NCBI GenBank assembly: GCA_035762345.1
Contig: DASTPE010000048.1
Span: forward strand, 49,630 to 113,629
Source: SCGC-AG-212-J23 sp035762345
GTDB taxonomy: Bacteria; Pseudomonadota; Gammaproteobacteria; Burkholderiales; SG8-39
DNA: 64,000 bases
Direction: 5' to 3'
The notes under the pieces: model-generated
Seen by the model: the letters and a program-made list of their open reading frames with translations, nothing else
Told to the model about the DNA's origin: nothing
Database searches by the model: none
Made by a program: the position numbers and the translations under genes
Shown here: one piece after another, positions 52,110 to 61,059 of the stretch
How positions within the stretch are numbered: the stretch's first letter is position 1
How the letters are laid out: each line of letters begins with the position of its first letter

Positions 52110-53220
52110 GCAGAAGCAGGTCCGCGACACGTTCGCGCGCTTCAGCGACGAGCGCGTCGCGCCGCGCGCCGCGGCGCTCGACGAGGCGCACGCCTTCCCG
52201 CGCGAGCTGTTCGGAGAGCTGGCGGCCATGGGCCTTTTCGGCATGCGCTATCCGGAGGCGGTCGGTGGCAGCGGCATGCAGCTCTCCGAGTTCTGCGTCG
52301 CGCTGGAGGAGATCGCTCGCGGCTCGATGTCGCTCGCCGGCTGCGCCGCGATGCAGTCGCTCATGGGCACCAAGTTCCTGCACATGCTCGGCAATGCGGA
52401 CGTCCTGGAGCGGCTGTTCAGGCCCGCGCTGCGCGGCGAGAAGATCGGCGCCATCTGCATGACCGAGCCGAACGCCGGCAGTGACCTCGACTCGATCGCC
52501 ACGCGCGCGCGCAAGGTTCAGGGCGGCTACCAGCTCGACGGGCAGAAGACCTGGGTCACCTCTGCACCGGTGGCCGATTTCTTTACCGTGTTTGCCAAGG
52601 CGGGCGAGGAGAGGAAGCTCACCATCTTCCTCGTCGAACGCGGCTTCAAGGGCCTGAGGATCGGGCGCGCGATCGAGAAGATGGGCGTTTGGGCGCTGCC
52701 GACCTCCGAGCTCGCGTTCGAGGGCTGCTTCGTGCCCGACGGCCATCGCCTGTCGAAGGAAGAAGGCGACGGCGAGGTGCACCTACGCAAGACGCTGGCC
52801 GAGATCCGCATCATCACGGGTGCGATGGCGGTCGGCCAGGCGCGCGCCGCGCTCGACGCCGCACTGCGCTATTCGGCCGAGCGCAAGCAGTTCGGCAAGC
52901 CGATCAATCGCTACCAGGCGATCCAGCACAAGCTCGCCGAGATGGCGACCGAGCTCGACGCGGCGGCGCAGCTCGTCTACCGCGCGGCCTGGCTGCACGA
53001 TGTCGAGAAAGCGCACCACAAGGAAGCGGCGATGGCGAAGCTCTTCGCAAGCGAAATGGCGGCGCGCGTCGCCGACCAAGCCGCGCGCGTCTTCGCCTCC
53101 TACGGCTACGCCATGGAATACCCGGTGCAGCGCTATCTGCGCGACGTGCGCTTCACCCTTATCGGCGGCGGCACCAGCGAGATCCTCAAGCTGGTGATCG
53201 CGAAGGAGTTGTCTGCATGA
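52087..53220 (+). CDS. acyl-CoA dehydrogenase
   Basis: This 377-aa flavoenzyme has the family pattern ELAAMGLFGMRYPEAVGGSG, CMTEPNAGSDLDSIATRAR, GQKTWVTSAPVADFFTVFAK, RKQFGKPINRYQAIQHKLAE and FASYGYAMEYPVQRYLRDVR. The usual catalytic EGT near the C-terminus is replaced (TLIGGGTSEILK), as in isovaleryl-CoA-type enzymes that place the base on another helix. The presumed alternative position reads AEIRI, with Glu possibly one residue off. It should oxidise an acyl-CoA to its 2-enoyl-CoA. It overlaps the genes on both sides. Confidence 0.93.
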   Translation: MNFEPSAEQKQVRDTFARFSDERVAPRAAALDEAHAFPRELFGELAAMGLFGMRYPEAVGGSGMQLSEFCVALEEIARGSMSLAGCAAMQSLMGTKFLHMLGNADVLERLFRPALRGEKIGAICMTEPNAGSDLDSIATRARKVQGGYQLDGQKTWVTSAPVADFFTVFAKAGEERKLTIFLVERGFKGLRIGRAIEKMGVWALPTSELAFEGCFVPDGHRLSKEEGDGEVHLRKTLAEIRIITGAMAVGQARAALDAALRYSAERKQFGKPINRYQAIQHKLAEMATELDAAAQLVYRAAWLHDVEKAHHKEAAMAKLFASEMAARVADQAARVFASYGYAMEYPVQRYLRDVRFTLIGGGTSEILKLVIAKELSA

Positions 53221-53606
53221 ACCCGGTCAAGGTTGTCCTCGCCAAGCCCGGCCTCGACGGCCATGATCAGGGTGCGAAGGTCGTGGCGCGCGCCCTGATG
53301 GACGCCGGCTTCGAAGTCATTTACACGGGACTGCGCCAGACGCCGGAGGCGATCGCGCGCATCTCGCAAGACGAGGATCCGGACGTGATCGCGCTTTCCT
53401 CGATGGCGGGCTCGCACGTGCCGATCTGCCGCAAGCTCAAGCCGCTGCTCGAGCAGGCGGGCCTCTCCGACAAGCTCTGGATCATCGGCGGCAACCTGCC
53501 CGAGCGCGACCACGCCGAGCTGCGCTCGCTCGGGTTCAAGGGCATCTTCCCGTCGAGCTCGCGGCTCGACGACATCGTCAACTTCATTCGCGCGAACGCC
53601 TCATGA
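53217..53606 (+). CDS. acyl-CoA mutase small subunit, B12-binding domain
   Basis: This 129-aa protein starts MNPVKVVLAKPGLDGHDQGA; the DGHDxG motif carries the His that coordinates cobalt. Further B12-fold motifs are VIALSSMAGSH (the SxL-type segment) and LWIIGGNLPERD (GG). It is the separate cobalamin subunit of a two-subunit acyl-CoA mutase, like HcmB, IcmB or archaeal MCM. It starts in ATGA overlap with the dehydrogenase and ends in ATGA overlap with the large subunit. Confidence 0.94.
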   Translation: MNPVKVVLAKPGLDGHDQGAKVVARALMDAGFEVIYTGLRQTPEAIARISQDEDPDVIALSSMAGSHVPICRKLKPLLEQAGLSDKLWIIGGNLPERDHAELRSLGFKGIFPSSSRLDDIVNFIRANAS

Positions 53607-55231
53607 AACAGGACCTGCCGAAGGAAATGCGCCCTGCCGTTGCACTACGCCCCGTGGTCAACGAGTCGGGCATCGAGATCAAGCCGGTCTACGCCGCGGC
53701 CGATGTCGTGGCGAGCGGCGGCGACGCCATGATCGGGCTGCCGGGCGAGTATCCGTTCACCCGCGGCATCCACCCGTACATGTACCGCAAGCAGCCGTTC
53801 ACTATGCGGCAGTACACGGGCTTCGGCAACGCCGCCGACACGAACAAGCGCTTCCACTACCTGATCGCCAACGGCCAGACCGGCCTCAACGTCGCTTTCG
53901 ACCTGCCGACGCAGTGCGGGCTGGACTCCGACGATCCGCTCGCCGAAGGCGAGGTCGGCCGCGTCGGGATGGCGGTCGATACGCTGAAGGACTTCGAGAT
54001 CGCCTTCGACGGCGTGGATCTCGAGCGCATCACCGTGTCGCTCACCGTCAACGGCGCCGCGGCGATCCTCATCGCCATGTACCTCGCGATGGCGCAGAAG
54101 CGCGGCTACGATGTCTCCAAGCTGCGCGGCACGGCGCAGAACGACATCCTGAAGGAGTTCATCGGCCGCGGCACGTGGGTGTACCCGGTCGAGCCGTCGA
54201 TCCGCCTGGTCGGCGACACCATCGAGTACTGCGCCAAATACGCACCGAAGTACAGCCCGGTATCGGTGTGCGGCTACCACATCCGCGAATCGGGCGCCGA
54301 TCCGGCCCAGGAGATGGCGTACGCGTTCGCGATCGCCAAGGCCTATGCCGACGAGGTGATCCGGCGGGGGCTTCCGGTCGACGAATTCGCCGGCCGCCTC
54401 TCGTACAACTTCAACTGCTTCGGCGGCATCTTCGAGCAGGTGGCGAAGTTTCGCGCCGCCCGCAGCCTTTGGGCGAAGATCATGAAGGAGCAGTACGGCG
54501 CCAAGAAGCCGGGCTCGATGTGGGTGCGCATGATCGCCGGCGGCGGCGGCGGCGGCCTAACCTTCGAACAGCCCGAGCTCAACATCGTGCGCGGCGCCTA
54601 CTACGCGCTCATTTGCGCGCTCGCCGGCACGCAGACCATGGCGCTTTGCTGTTACGACGAGGCCTACACCATCCCGTCCGAATACGCGCAGCGCATTTCG
54701 CTGCGCACGATGCAGATGCTGATCGAGGAGATGGGGCTTTCCGACACGGTCGATCCTCTCGGCGGCTCCTACTACATCGAAACGCTCACCAACCAGATGC
54801 GCAGCCGCATGGAAGCCATCATGGCCGAGGTCGACGCGCAGGGCGGCATCGTCAAGCTCGTGGCCGACGGCGTGATCCAGGCGAAGGTGTCGGCGCAGGC
54901 CTATCGCCGGCAGCGCGACATCGAGGAGGGCCGCTTCCGCAAGGTCGGCGTCAACTGCTACCGCACCGAAGACAAGACGCCGGAAATGGAATTCCATCCC
55001 TATAAGGAAGAGGACGGGCGAGCTCAGTGCCAGGCGCTCGCCCGCATCCGCGCCGAGCGCGATGCCGAGAAGGTGCGTGCGACGCTCGCCCGCGTGGAAG
55101 CCGATGCGCGCTCGGGCGTCAACCTGATGCCCGCGATCATGGAAGCGGTCAAGGCGTACGCGAGCGTGGGCGAAATCACCAAGGTGCTGGTCGGCGTCTT
55201 CGGCCGCTACCGCGAACCCGTGAGGTTTTAG
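53603..55231 (+). CDS. B12-dependent acyl-CoA mutase large subunit, divergent methylmalonyl-CoA mutase family
   Basis: This 542-aa catalytic TIM-barrel subunit has YPFTRGIHPYMYRKQPFTMR then QYTGFGNAADTNKRF, GLNVAFDLPTQ, GTAQNDILKEFIGRG, VCGYHIRESGAD, VAKFRAARSLWAKIM and VDPLGGSYYIETLTNQM. The Tyr in RQYTGF is shared with methylmalonyl-CoA mutase. The usual FHxQT(A/S)G segment is MIAGGGGGGLTFEQPE here, and the usual SLHTNSYDEA is MALCCYDEA. Both lie at the CoA/substrate channel. It is therefore not a plain methylmalonyl-, isobutyryl- or 2-hydroxyisobutyryl-CoA mutase. The substrate is unknown. The MeaB-type chaperone is not in this window. Confidence 0.92.
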   Translation: MKQDLPKEMRPAVALRPVVNESGIEIKPVYAAADVVASGGDAMIGLPGEYPFTRGIHPYMYRKQPFTMRQYTGFGNAADTNKRFHYLIANGQTGLNVAFDLPTQCGLDSDDPLAEGEVGRVGMAVDTLKDFEIAFDGVDLERITVSLTVNGAAAILIAMYLAMAQKRGYDVSKLRGTAQNDILKEFIGRGTWVYPVEPSIRLVGDTIEYCAKYAPKYSPVSVCGYHIRESGADPAQEMAYAFAIAKAYADEVIRRGLPVDEFAGRLSYNFNCFGGIFEQVAKFRAARSLWAKIMKEQYGAKKPGSMWVRMIAGGGGGGLTFEQPELNIVRGAYYALICALAGTQTMALCCYDEAYTIPSEYAQRISLRTMQMLIEEMGLSDTVDPLGGSYYIETLTNQMRSRMEAIMAEVDAQGGIVKLVADGVIQAKVSAQAYRRQRDIEEGRFRKVGVNCYRTEDKTPEMEFHPYKEEDGRAQCQALARIRAERDAEKVRATLARVEADARSGVNLMPAIMEAVKAYASVGEITKVLVGVFGRYREPVRF

Positions 55232-56098
55232 ATGAATCCGGTCGAAAGCTATTTCGCGCCGCGCTCGCTCGCCGAGGCGGCGGAGATCCTGCGCGCGGGC
55301 AATGTCACCGTGCTCGCCGGCGGCACCGATCTCATCCCGCAGGCGAACGCCGGCCGCGTCAAATTCGCGCCGGTGCTGATGAACGTGAAACGCGTGCCGG
55401 AGCTGCGCGGCATCGGCGAGGAGAGTGGCGCCGTGCGCATCGGCGCGCTCGTCACGATCACGGAGCTTCGCGAGAGCGCGCTGGTACGGGAGCGTCTCAA
55501 TCTGCTGTGGCAGGCCTGCGACCACTTTGCGAGCGACCAGATCCGCAATGCAGCGACGATCGGCGGCAACGTCTGCAATGCCTCGCCGGCCGGCGACACG
55601 CTCGTGCCGCTTCTGGCACTGGACGCGCGCGTCGTGCTCGCCTCGAAACCCGATGGTGCCGTCACGCTGCGCAAGGTCCCGCTCAGCGCATTCGTCACCG
55701 GTCCCGGCGGCACCGTGCGCAAAGCAACCGAGCTGCTGACGGCGGTCGAAGTGCCGCTGCCGCCGAGGGGCTTCGTCGGCGAGTTCTACAAGCACGGCAC
55801 GCGTCCCGGGCTCGACATCTCCGCGATCGCCATCGCTGCAGGTGCTTGCCTGAAGAGCAGGGTATTGACGAACGTGAGAATCGCCTTCGGTGCTGTCGCC
55901 CCGACGCCGATCCGCGCGCCGCGCACGGAAGCGGTGCTCGAAGGCCGCCAGCCGGACGCGGCGACGCTCGATGCGGCGGCCGATGCGGCGCTCGCCGAAA
56001 TTCATCCCATCTCGGACGTGCGCGCCTCGGACTGGTACCGCCGGGAGCTGGTGCGCAACATGTTGAAGAGAGTGATCAGTCATGTCGGCCTACTGTGA
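55232..56098 (+). CDS. molybdenum hydroxylase FAD subunit (CoxM/HcrB-like)
   Basis: This 288-aa protein has the FAD-binding signature VTVLAGGTDLIPQANAGRV, then ATIGGNVCNASPAGDTLVPL and a C-terminal CO-dehydrogenase flavoprotein domain (VLEGRQPDAATLDAAADAAL). It lacks the extra [4Fe-4S] loop of 4-hydroxybenzoyl-CoA reductase. It passes electrons between the Fe-S subunit and the acceptor. It starts directly after the mutase stop and overlaps the Fe-S subunit gene by 17 bases. Confidence 0.93.
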   Translation: MNPVESYFAPRSLAEAAEILRAGNVTVLAGGTDLIPQANAGRVKFAPVLMNVKRVPELRGIGEESGAVRIGALVTITELRESALVRERLNLLWQACDHFASDQIRNAATIGGNVCNASPAGDTLVPLLALDARVVLASKPDGAVTLRKVPLSAFVTGPGGTVRKATELLTAVEVPLPPRGFVGEFYKHGTRPGLDISAIAIAAGACLKSRVLTNVRIAFGAVAPTPIRAPRTEAVLEGRQPDAATLDAAADAALAEIHPISDVRASDWYRRELVRNMLKRVISHVGLL

Positions 56099-56561
56099 GA
56101 TCAAATTCACGCTGAACGGCGTCAAGCGCCGCCTTGCCGTGCCCGCGAACATGAGCGCGCTCGAGATGCTGCGCGAGCAGCTCGGTCTGCGCGGCACCAA
56201 GTACGCCTGCGGCGAGGGAGAATGCGGCGCCTGCACCATCGTCGTGGACGGAAGGACGCTCAACGCCTGCCTGATGTTTGCCGTCGATTGCGACGGCCGC
56301 GAGCTCGTCACGATAGAGGGCGTTGCGGCGAGCGAAACCGGCCAGCGGCTGCGCGACGCCTTCGTCGAGCGCGGCGCCGTGCAATGCGGGTTTTGCACTC
56401 CGGGAATGCTGGTTCAAGCGAGCCACGTGATCGAGCAGGGCTGCACCGACGAGCCCGCCATCCGGCGCGGGATCGAAGGCAATCTCTGCCGCTGCACCGG
56501 CTACAAGAAAATCATCGAGGCGATCGGCGCCGCGGCGAAAGGAGAAGCTCATGGGCGCTAG
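56082..56561 (+). CDS. molybdenum hydroxylase [2Fe-2S] subunit (CoxS-like)
   Basis: This 159-aa protein has the plant-type ferredoxin cluster CGEGECGACTIVVDG with a later Cys (LNAC), and the second cluster QCGFCTPGM and NLCRCTGYKKI. Both clusters look complete. It is the electron-transfer subunit between the molybdopterin and FAD subunits. It overlaps the genes on both sides. Confidence 0.95.
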   Translation: MSAYCEIKFTLNGVKRRLAVPANMSALEMLREQLGLRGTKYACGEGECGACTIVVDGRTLNACLMFAVDCDGRELVTIEGVAASETGQRLRDAFVERGAVQCGFCTPGMLVQASHVIEQGCTDEPAIRRGIEGNLCRCTGYKKIIEAIGAAAKGEAHGR

Positions 56562-58896
56562 CGAGAGGAAAACGTGGTCGGTCACAGATTCCCAGTACAG
56601 CCTCATCGGCAAGCGCATCCCGAAGCTCGACGCGCCGGACAAGGCGAGTGGCAAAACGCGCTACCTCCACGACCTGGAAGTGCCCGGCGCGCTGCACGCC
56701 AAGATCCTTCGCTCGACCGAGAGACACGCGGCCATCGTGTCCATCGATACGTCCGCCGCCAAGGCACTGGCCGGCGTGCATGCGGTCATCACGGCGGCCG
56801 ATGTGCCGTGGCAGAGGCCGATCGGTGTGGCGCACGATCACCTCCCGCTCAAGACCGATCGCGTGCGCAGCCTGCGGGACGAAGTCGCGGCCGTTGCGGC
56901 GGATACCGAGGAGATCGCCGAGCAAGCGCTCCGGCTGATCAAGGTGCGCTACGAGCGTTTGCCGGTCCTCGCGACAACGGATGAGGCACTCACGCCCGGC
57001 GCGCCTCAGCTCCACGAGGGCAAGGCGAATAACGTGGCCATGACCTTCGACTATGCGCAGGGCGACATCGTGCAGGGTGAATCCGAATCCGATGTCGTGG
57101 TGGAAGACGTCTTCCGCCTGCACTACGTCACGCACTGCTGCATGGGCGTGTCGGGCGTGATCGCCGAGTTCGATCAGAGCGGCCACCTCCTGCTCCACTC
57201 GAATACGCAGGTGCCGTTCCTCCATAAGCGGGAGTTTGCGGACATGCTCGGGATGGATCCCGGGTCCATTCGCATCATCCAGCCGCCGATCGGCGGCGGC
57301 TTCGGCTCGAAGCTCGACATCTATCCGTTCGAGCCGATCGCCATCTTCCTCGCCAGGATCACGGGTCGCCCGGTCAAGCTCGTCTATACGCGCGAAGAAG
57401 AATTTCTCGTCTCGCCGACACGCCAGCCGGTCGTGTTCAAGCTGCGCTCGGGGTGCCGCAAGGACGGGACGCTCACCTTCCGTACGGCCGAGACGGTGCA
57501 CGACAACGGCGCCTATACCTCGTGGGGCGCGACCACGCCGTTCGTCATGATGCAGACGGTGTCCTCGCTCTACCGCGTGCCGCATTGCAAGTACCACACC
57601 GCTGCGGTGTACACGAACAATCCGTATTCGGGCTCCTTCCGCGGCTACGGCAACCTGCAGGCGACGTTTGCCGTCGAAGCTCACATGGACAGGCTCGCCG
57701 AGGCGATCGGAATGGATCCGCTCAGCTTCCGGCTGAAGAACGCGCAGGATCCCGGCGAGGTCACCCCGCAGGGCATGCACTTCAAGAGCTGCGGGCTCAA
57801 GCAATGCCTTTCCACCTCCGGCGAGCGCAGCGATTTCGTGCGCAAGCACTCGGTAAACCGCGCGCGCTGGCGCGATCCGAATCCGGTCAAGCGCGGCATC
57901 GGCATGGCTTCGATGCTGCACGTCGGCGGCGGCGCCAGGATCTATCCATCGGACGGCTGCGGCACGATCCTCAAGCTCGATGACTTCGCGCACGTCACGC
58001 TGATTACCGGCTCTTCCGAGATCGGCCAGGGCTCGGAGACGGTCCTTGCGCAGCTCGTGTGCGAAGAGCTGGCGCTCCCGGTCTCCGCGGTCAGCGTGGT
58101 GAACAACGACACCGATATCACGCCGTGGGATGTTGGCGTGCATGCCTCGCGCACCACGTTCATCGCCGGCAATTCGGCGATCGGCGCGGCGCGTAAGGCG
58201 AAAGCGAAGATCCTCGCTGCCGCGGCGGCGAAGACAGGGGTTGCGCAGGAAAATCTCGCCCTACGGGGCGGCTGCATCGTCGAAGGCGAGAAGAAGCTCT
58301 TCGAGCTCGGCAAGTTCCTGCGCAGCCTGCACTTCTCCGAGCGCGCCGAGCTCGTCATGACGACCTTCTATTACGAGCCGCCGAGCAAACCTCAGGACAA
58401 GAACTTCAAGGGCGACGTATCGGCCGCCTACGCTTGGGCGACGCAGGTGTGCGAAGTCGAGGTCGATACGCTGACAGGCATCGTGCGCCTGCTGAACGTC
58501 ACGGGCGCGCATGACGTCGGCCGCGTGCTCAACCGCCTCGGCTGCGAAGGCCAGATCGAGGGCGGCATCGTCATGGGCATGGGGTACGCGCTGACCGAAA
58601 ATCTGATCGTGGAGGACGGCAAGGTGCAGAACCCGAACTTCCGCGATTACAAGCTGGTCACCGCACCCGAGATTCCGGACATGGATATCTCGTTCATCGA
58701 GACGATGGACGGCGAAGGCCCGCAGGGCGCGAAAGGCGTCGGCGAAGCGCCCGCGATTTGCATGGCGGCGGCGATCGCCAACGCGATCTACAACGCGACC
58801 GGAACGCGCATTACCGCGCTGCCCTTCACGCCGGAGAACGTGTACCGCGCGCTGCACGGGGCGGCGCAGCCGACCGTCTGGGGCCGAGCGGCGTGA
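56551..58896 (+). CDS. molybdenum hydroxylase large subunit (xanthine dehydrogenase / HBCR alpha family)
   Basis: This 781-aa protein has an N-terminal a/b hammerhead domain (GKRIPKLDAPDKASGKTRYL). The molybdopterin-binding domain has IGGGFGSKLDIYPFEPIAIF, GSFRGYGNLQATFAVEAHMD, SSEIGQGSETVLAQLVCEEL and the catalytic Glu in QGAKGVGEAPAIC. The CO-dehydrogenase active-site loop VAYRCSFR is absent; the equivalent is SGSFRGYGN, as in carbon hydroxylases. Members hydroxylate N-heterocycles or reduce or hydroxylate aromatic CoA esters. With two CoA ligases nearby, a CoA ester or heterocyclic acid is plausible. Confidence 0.94.
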   Translation: MGASERKTWSVTDSQYSLIGKRIPKLDAPDKASGKTRYLHDLEVPGALHAKILRSTERHAAIVSIDTSAAKALAGVHAVITAADVPWQRPIGVAHDHLPLKTDRVRSLRDEVAAVAADTEEIAEQALRLIKVRYERLPVLATTDEALTPGAPQLHEGKANNVAMTFDYAQGDIVQGESESDVVVEDVFRLHYVTHCCMGVSGVIAEFDQSGHLLLHSNTQVPFLHKREFADMLGMDPGSIRIIQPPIGGGFGSKLDIYPFEPIAIFLARITGRPVKLVYTREEEFLVSPTRQPVVFKLRSGCRKDGTLTFRTAETVHDNGAYTSWGATTPFVMMQTVSSLYRVPHCKYHTAAVYTNNPYSGSFRGYGNLQATFAVEAHMDRLAEAIGMDPLSFRLKNAQDPGEVTPQGMHFKSCGLKQCLSTSGERSDFVRKHSVNRARWRDPNPVKRGIGMASMLHVGGGARIYPSDGCGTILKLDDFAHVTLITGSSEIGQGSETVLAQLVCEELALPVSAVSVVNNDTDITPWDVGVHASRTTFIAGNSAIGAARKAKAKILAAAAAKTGVAQENLALRGGCIVEGEKKLFELGKFLRSLHFSERAELVMTTFYYEPPSKPQDKNFKGDVSAAYAWATQVCEVEVDTLTGIVRLLNVTGAHDVGRVLNRLGCEGQIEGGIVMGMGYALTENLIVEDGKVQNPNFRDYKLVTAPEIPDMDISFIETMDGEGPQGAKGVGEAPAICMAAAIANAIYNATGTRITALPFTPENVYRALHGAAQPTVWGRAA

Positions 58897-60086
58897 AGCG
58901 CCGCACGGTCCTCAGCCTCGAGCAGGCGCTGTCCATGCCGTACGCGACGCTGCGCTTCGTGCAGCTCGGCTGGCGCGTCATCCGCATCGAGGCGCTCGGC
59001 TCGGGCAAGGGACTGCCGGGCGATCCCAACCGCTACATCGGCAAGCGCGTGATTGATGACGACCGGCGCAGCTACTACATCGCGCCGAACGTCGGCAAGG
59101 AAGCGATCGCGCTCAACCTCAAGAGCCCCGAGGGCCGCGAGGCGCTGAAGCGCCTGGTGAAAGGATTGAACGCCGATGTCTTCTGCTGCAACACGGTGCC
59201 GGAGCGCTACAAGCCCCTCGGTATCGACTATGCGACGCTCTCGTCGGTGAAGCCGGATCTCATCTGGGCCGGCATCTCCGCGCTCGGGCCCGAGTACCCG
59301 GAGGTGCCCGGCTACGATCCCGTCATCCAGGCGATGGCGGGCTATGTCGAGCTGACCGGCGAGCCGAACGGCACGCCGGTGCTTTGCGGCGTACCGCTTA
59401 TCGACCTCAAGGCGGGCGACGAGGTGTACGCCAACGTGATGCTCGCGCTCGCCGATCGCGCCGAGACCCGCCGCGGGCGCGAGATCCATGTCTCGATGCT
59501 GCAGGCGGCGGCCTCCTGGCTCATCACCACGCTGCCGCTCATCGACTTCGACTGCGAGCCCTGGGAGATCACGCGCGCCGGCAACGAGCATCGCAAGTTC
59601 GTGCCAACGAATGTCTACCCGGTGCGCGAAGGCTTCCTCTACATGGCGATTGGCAGCGACGTGCAATGGCGCCGGCTCACCGAGCGGCCGCGCTTCGCCT
59701 CCCTCGGAACCGAGGAGCGCCTGACCAACGAAGGCCGCATCCGCGACCGCGTCCGGCTGCAGCGCGACATCGCCGCGCTGACCGCCACGATGAGCGCGGA
59801 GGAAATGATGACCGAGCTGCGCGCGGCGCAGATCCCGCATGCGCGCATCAACGGCGTGGCCGCCGTGCGCGAGCTCGAGGCGCTACGCAACCGCCTCACC
59901 GTCACGAAGACGCCCGAAGGGAAGCGCGTGCGCATGCAGCCGATGGCGGTCGATCTTCCCGGGGAAGCGCGCGAGTTCCGCTTTCCGCCGAAATACGGCG
60001 AGCACACGCGGCCGGTGCTGCGCGAGGCGGGCTTCTCGGACGCCGAATGCCGCGCGCTCGCCGCGTGCGGCGCCATTCCCGGTTAA
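58893..60086 (+). CDS. class III (CaiB/BaiF-type) CoA-transferase
   Basis: This 397-aa protein starts at GTG 58893 in a GTGA overlap with the molybdenum subunit. It has LEQALSMPYATLRFVQLG, IRIEALGSG, IAPNVGKEAIALNLKSPEG, ADVFCCNTVPERYKPLGID, the catalytic Asp in GVPLIDLKAGDEVYANVML and a C-terminal FPPKYGEHT. It moves CoA between carboxylic acids through a mixed-anhydride aspartate intermediate. The acceptor is unknown. The presence of both ligases and a transferase suggests that CoA is passed on at the end of the route. Confidence 0.92.
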   Translation: MKRRTVLSLEQALSMPYATLRFVQLGWRVIRIEALGSGKGLPGDPNRYIGKRVIDDDRRSYYIAPNVGKEAIALNLKSPEGREALKRLVKGLNADVFCCNTVPERYKPLGIDYATLSSVKPDLIWAGISALGPEYPEVPGYDPVIQAMAGYVELTGEPNGTPVLCGVPLIDLKAGDEVYANVMLALADRAETRRGREIHVSMLQAAASWLITTLPLIDFDCEPWEITRAGNEHRKFVPTNVYPVREGFLYMAIGSDVQWRRLTERPRFASLGTEERLTNEGRIRDRVRLQRDIAALTATMSAEEMMTELRAAQIPHARINGVAAVRELEALRNRLTVTKTPEGKRVRMQPMAVDLPGEAREFRFPPKYGEHTRPVLREAGFSDAECRALAACGAIPG

Positions 60087-60096
60087 GGGAAAATCC

Positions 60097-61059
60097 ATTT
60101 TTCGTCCGCTCGCTGCCGTTGCCCTCGCTGCAGTTTGCTCCATCGCGTCGGCGCAAAGCTTTCCATCGCGCCCGCTGCGCATGCTGGTGCCGTTTCCGCC
60201 TGGCGGTGGCACCGACGTCGCGGCGCGCGCGCTCGGCGAGCAGCTGACGCGCGATCTCGGCCAGCCCGTGGTAGTCGACAACCGCCCCGGCGGCAATTCG
60301 GTGATCGCCACCGAGGCGCTCGCGCGTTCCCCGGCCGACGGCCACACGCTGCTGCTCACGACCGACTTCCATTCGATCAACGCCGCTTTCGGCGCCGGCC
60401 TGCCTTACGACTCGCTGAAGGACTTCGCTTTTGTCGCCCGCGTGTCGACGTCGCCGCTCATGCTGGTGACCTATCCGGCCACGGGCATCAACAGCCTCGG
60501 CGATGCCGTTGCCAGGGCGCGCGCGCATCCCGGCAAGCTCAGCTTCGCCTCGCTCGGCACGTCGAGCCCCCACTACCTCGGCTTCGAATGGTTCAAGCGC
60601 ATGGCGAACGTTGAGGTCATCGACGTACCCTACAAGGGCGGCGGCCCGGCGCTCGCCGCCGTGATGGGCGGGCAGGTGACGCTTTCTTTCATCGTCGCCT
60701 CCAACGGCATCCGCCAGGCGCAGGCGGGCAAGCTCGTCGCGCTCGCCGTCACCGGGCCGGCGCGCGCCAGCGTCGCGCCAGGCGTGCCGACCTTCGCCGA
60801 GTCGGGCTATTCGGAATTCACCATGCTCAACTGGTACGGCATTCTCGCGCCCGCCGGCACGCCGCGCATGGTGGTCCAGCGCCTCAACGCTTTCCTGGTC
60901 TCTGCATTGAAGGCTGCAGAAGTCCACGCGCGGCTCGCCACGGCGGGCGTCGATGCCGCGCCGAGCACGCCCGAAGAGCTGGAAGCCTGGGTGCGCGCCG
61001 ACATCGCGCGCTACCGACGCATGATCGAGCTCACCGGCGCAAGACCCGAAGGCCGTTGA
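60097..61059 (+). CDS. Bug/TctC family periplasmic solute-binding protein
   Basis: This protein of about 320 aa has a signal peptide (FRPLAAVALAAVCSIASAQ), then the Bug hallmarks FPSRPLRMLVPFPPGGGTDV, VVDNRPGGNSVIATEALARS and VPYKGGGPALAAVMGGQV. Bug proteins bind carboxylates in the periplasm for tripartite (TctAB) transport or sensing. No in-frame ATG, GTG or TTG precedes the signal peptide. The position expected from homologues is ATT at 60097-60099, seven bases after AAGGGA. The TctA/TctB membrane partners are absent here. Confidence 0.9.
   Translation: MFRPLAAVALAAVCSIASAQSFPSRPLRMLVPFPPGGGTDVAARALGEQLTRDLGQPVVVDNRPGGNSVIATEALARSPADGHTLLLTTDFHSINAAFGAGLPYDSLKDFAFVARVSTSPLMLVTYPATGINSLGDAVARARAHPGKLSFASLGTSSPHYLGFEWFKRMANVEVIDVPYKGGGPALAAVMGGQVTLSFIVASNGIRQAQAGKLVALAVTGPARASVAPGVPTFAESGYSEFTMLNWYGILAPAGTPRMVVQRLNAFLVSALKAAEVHARLATAGVDAAPSTPEELEAWVRADIARYRRMIELTGARPEGR

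Noticed and set aside
56512..58143. 543-codon minus-strand frame opposite the molybdenum subunit
   Set aside because: It is an antisense shadow; the plus-strand frame has all catalytic motifs.
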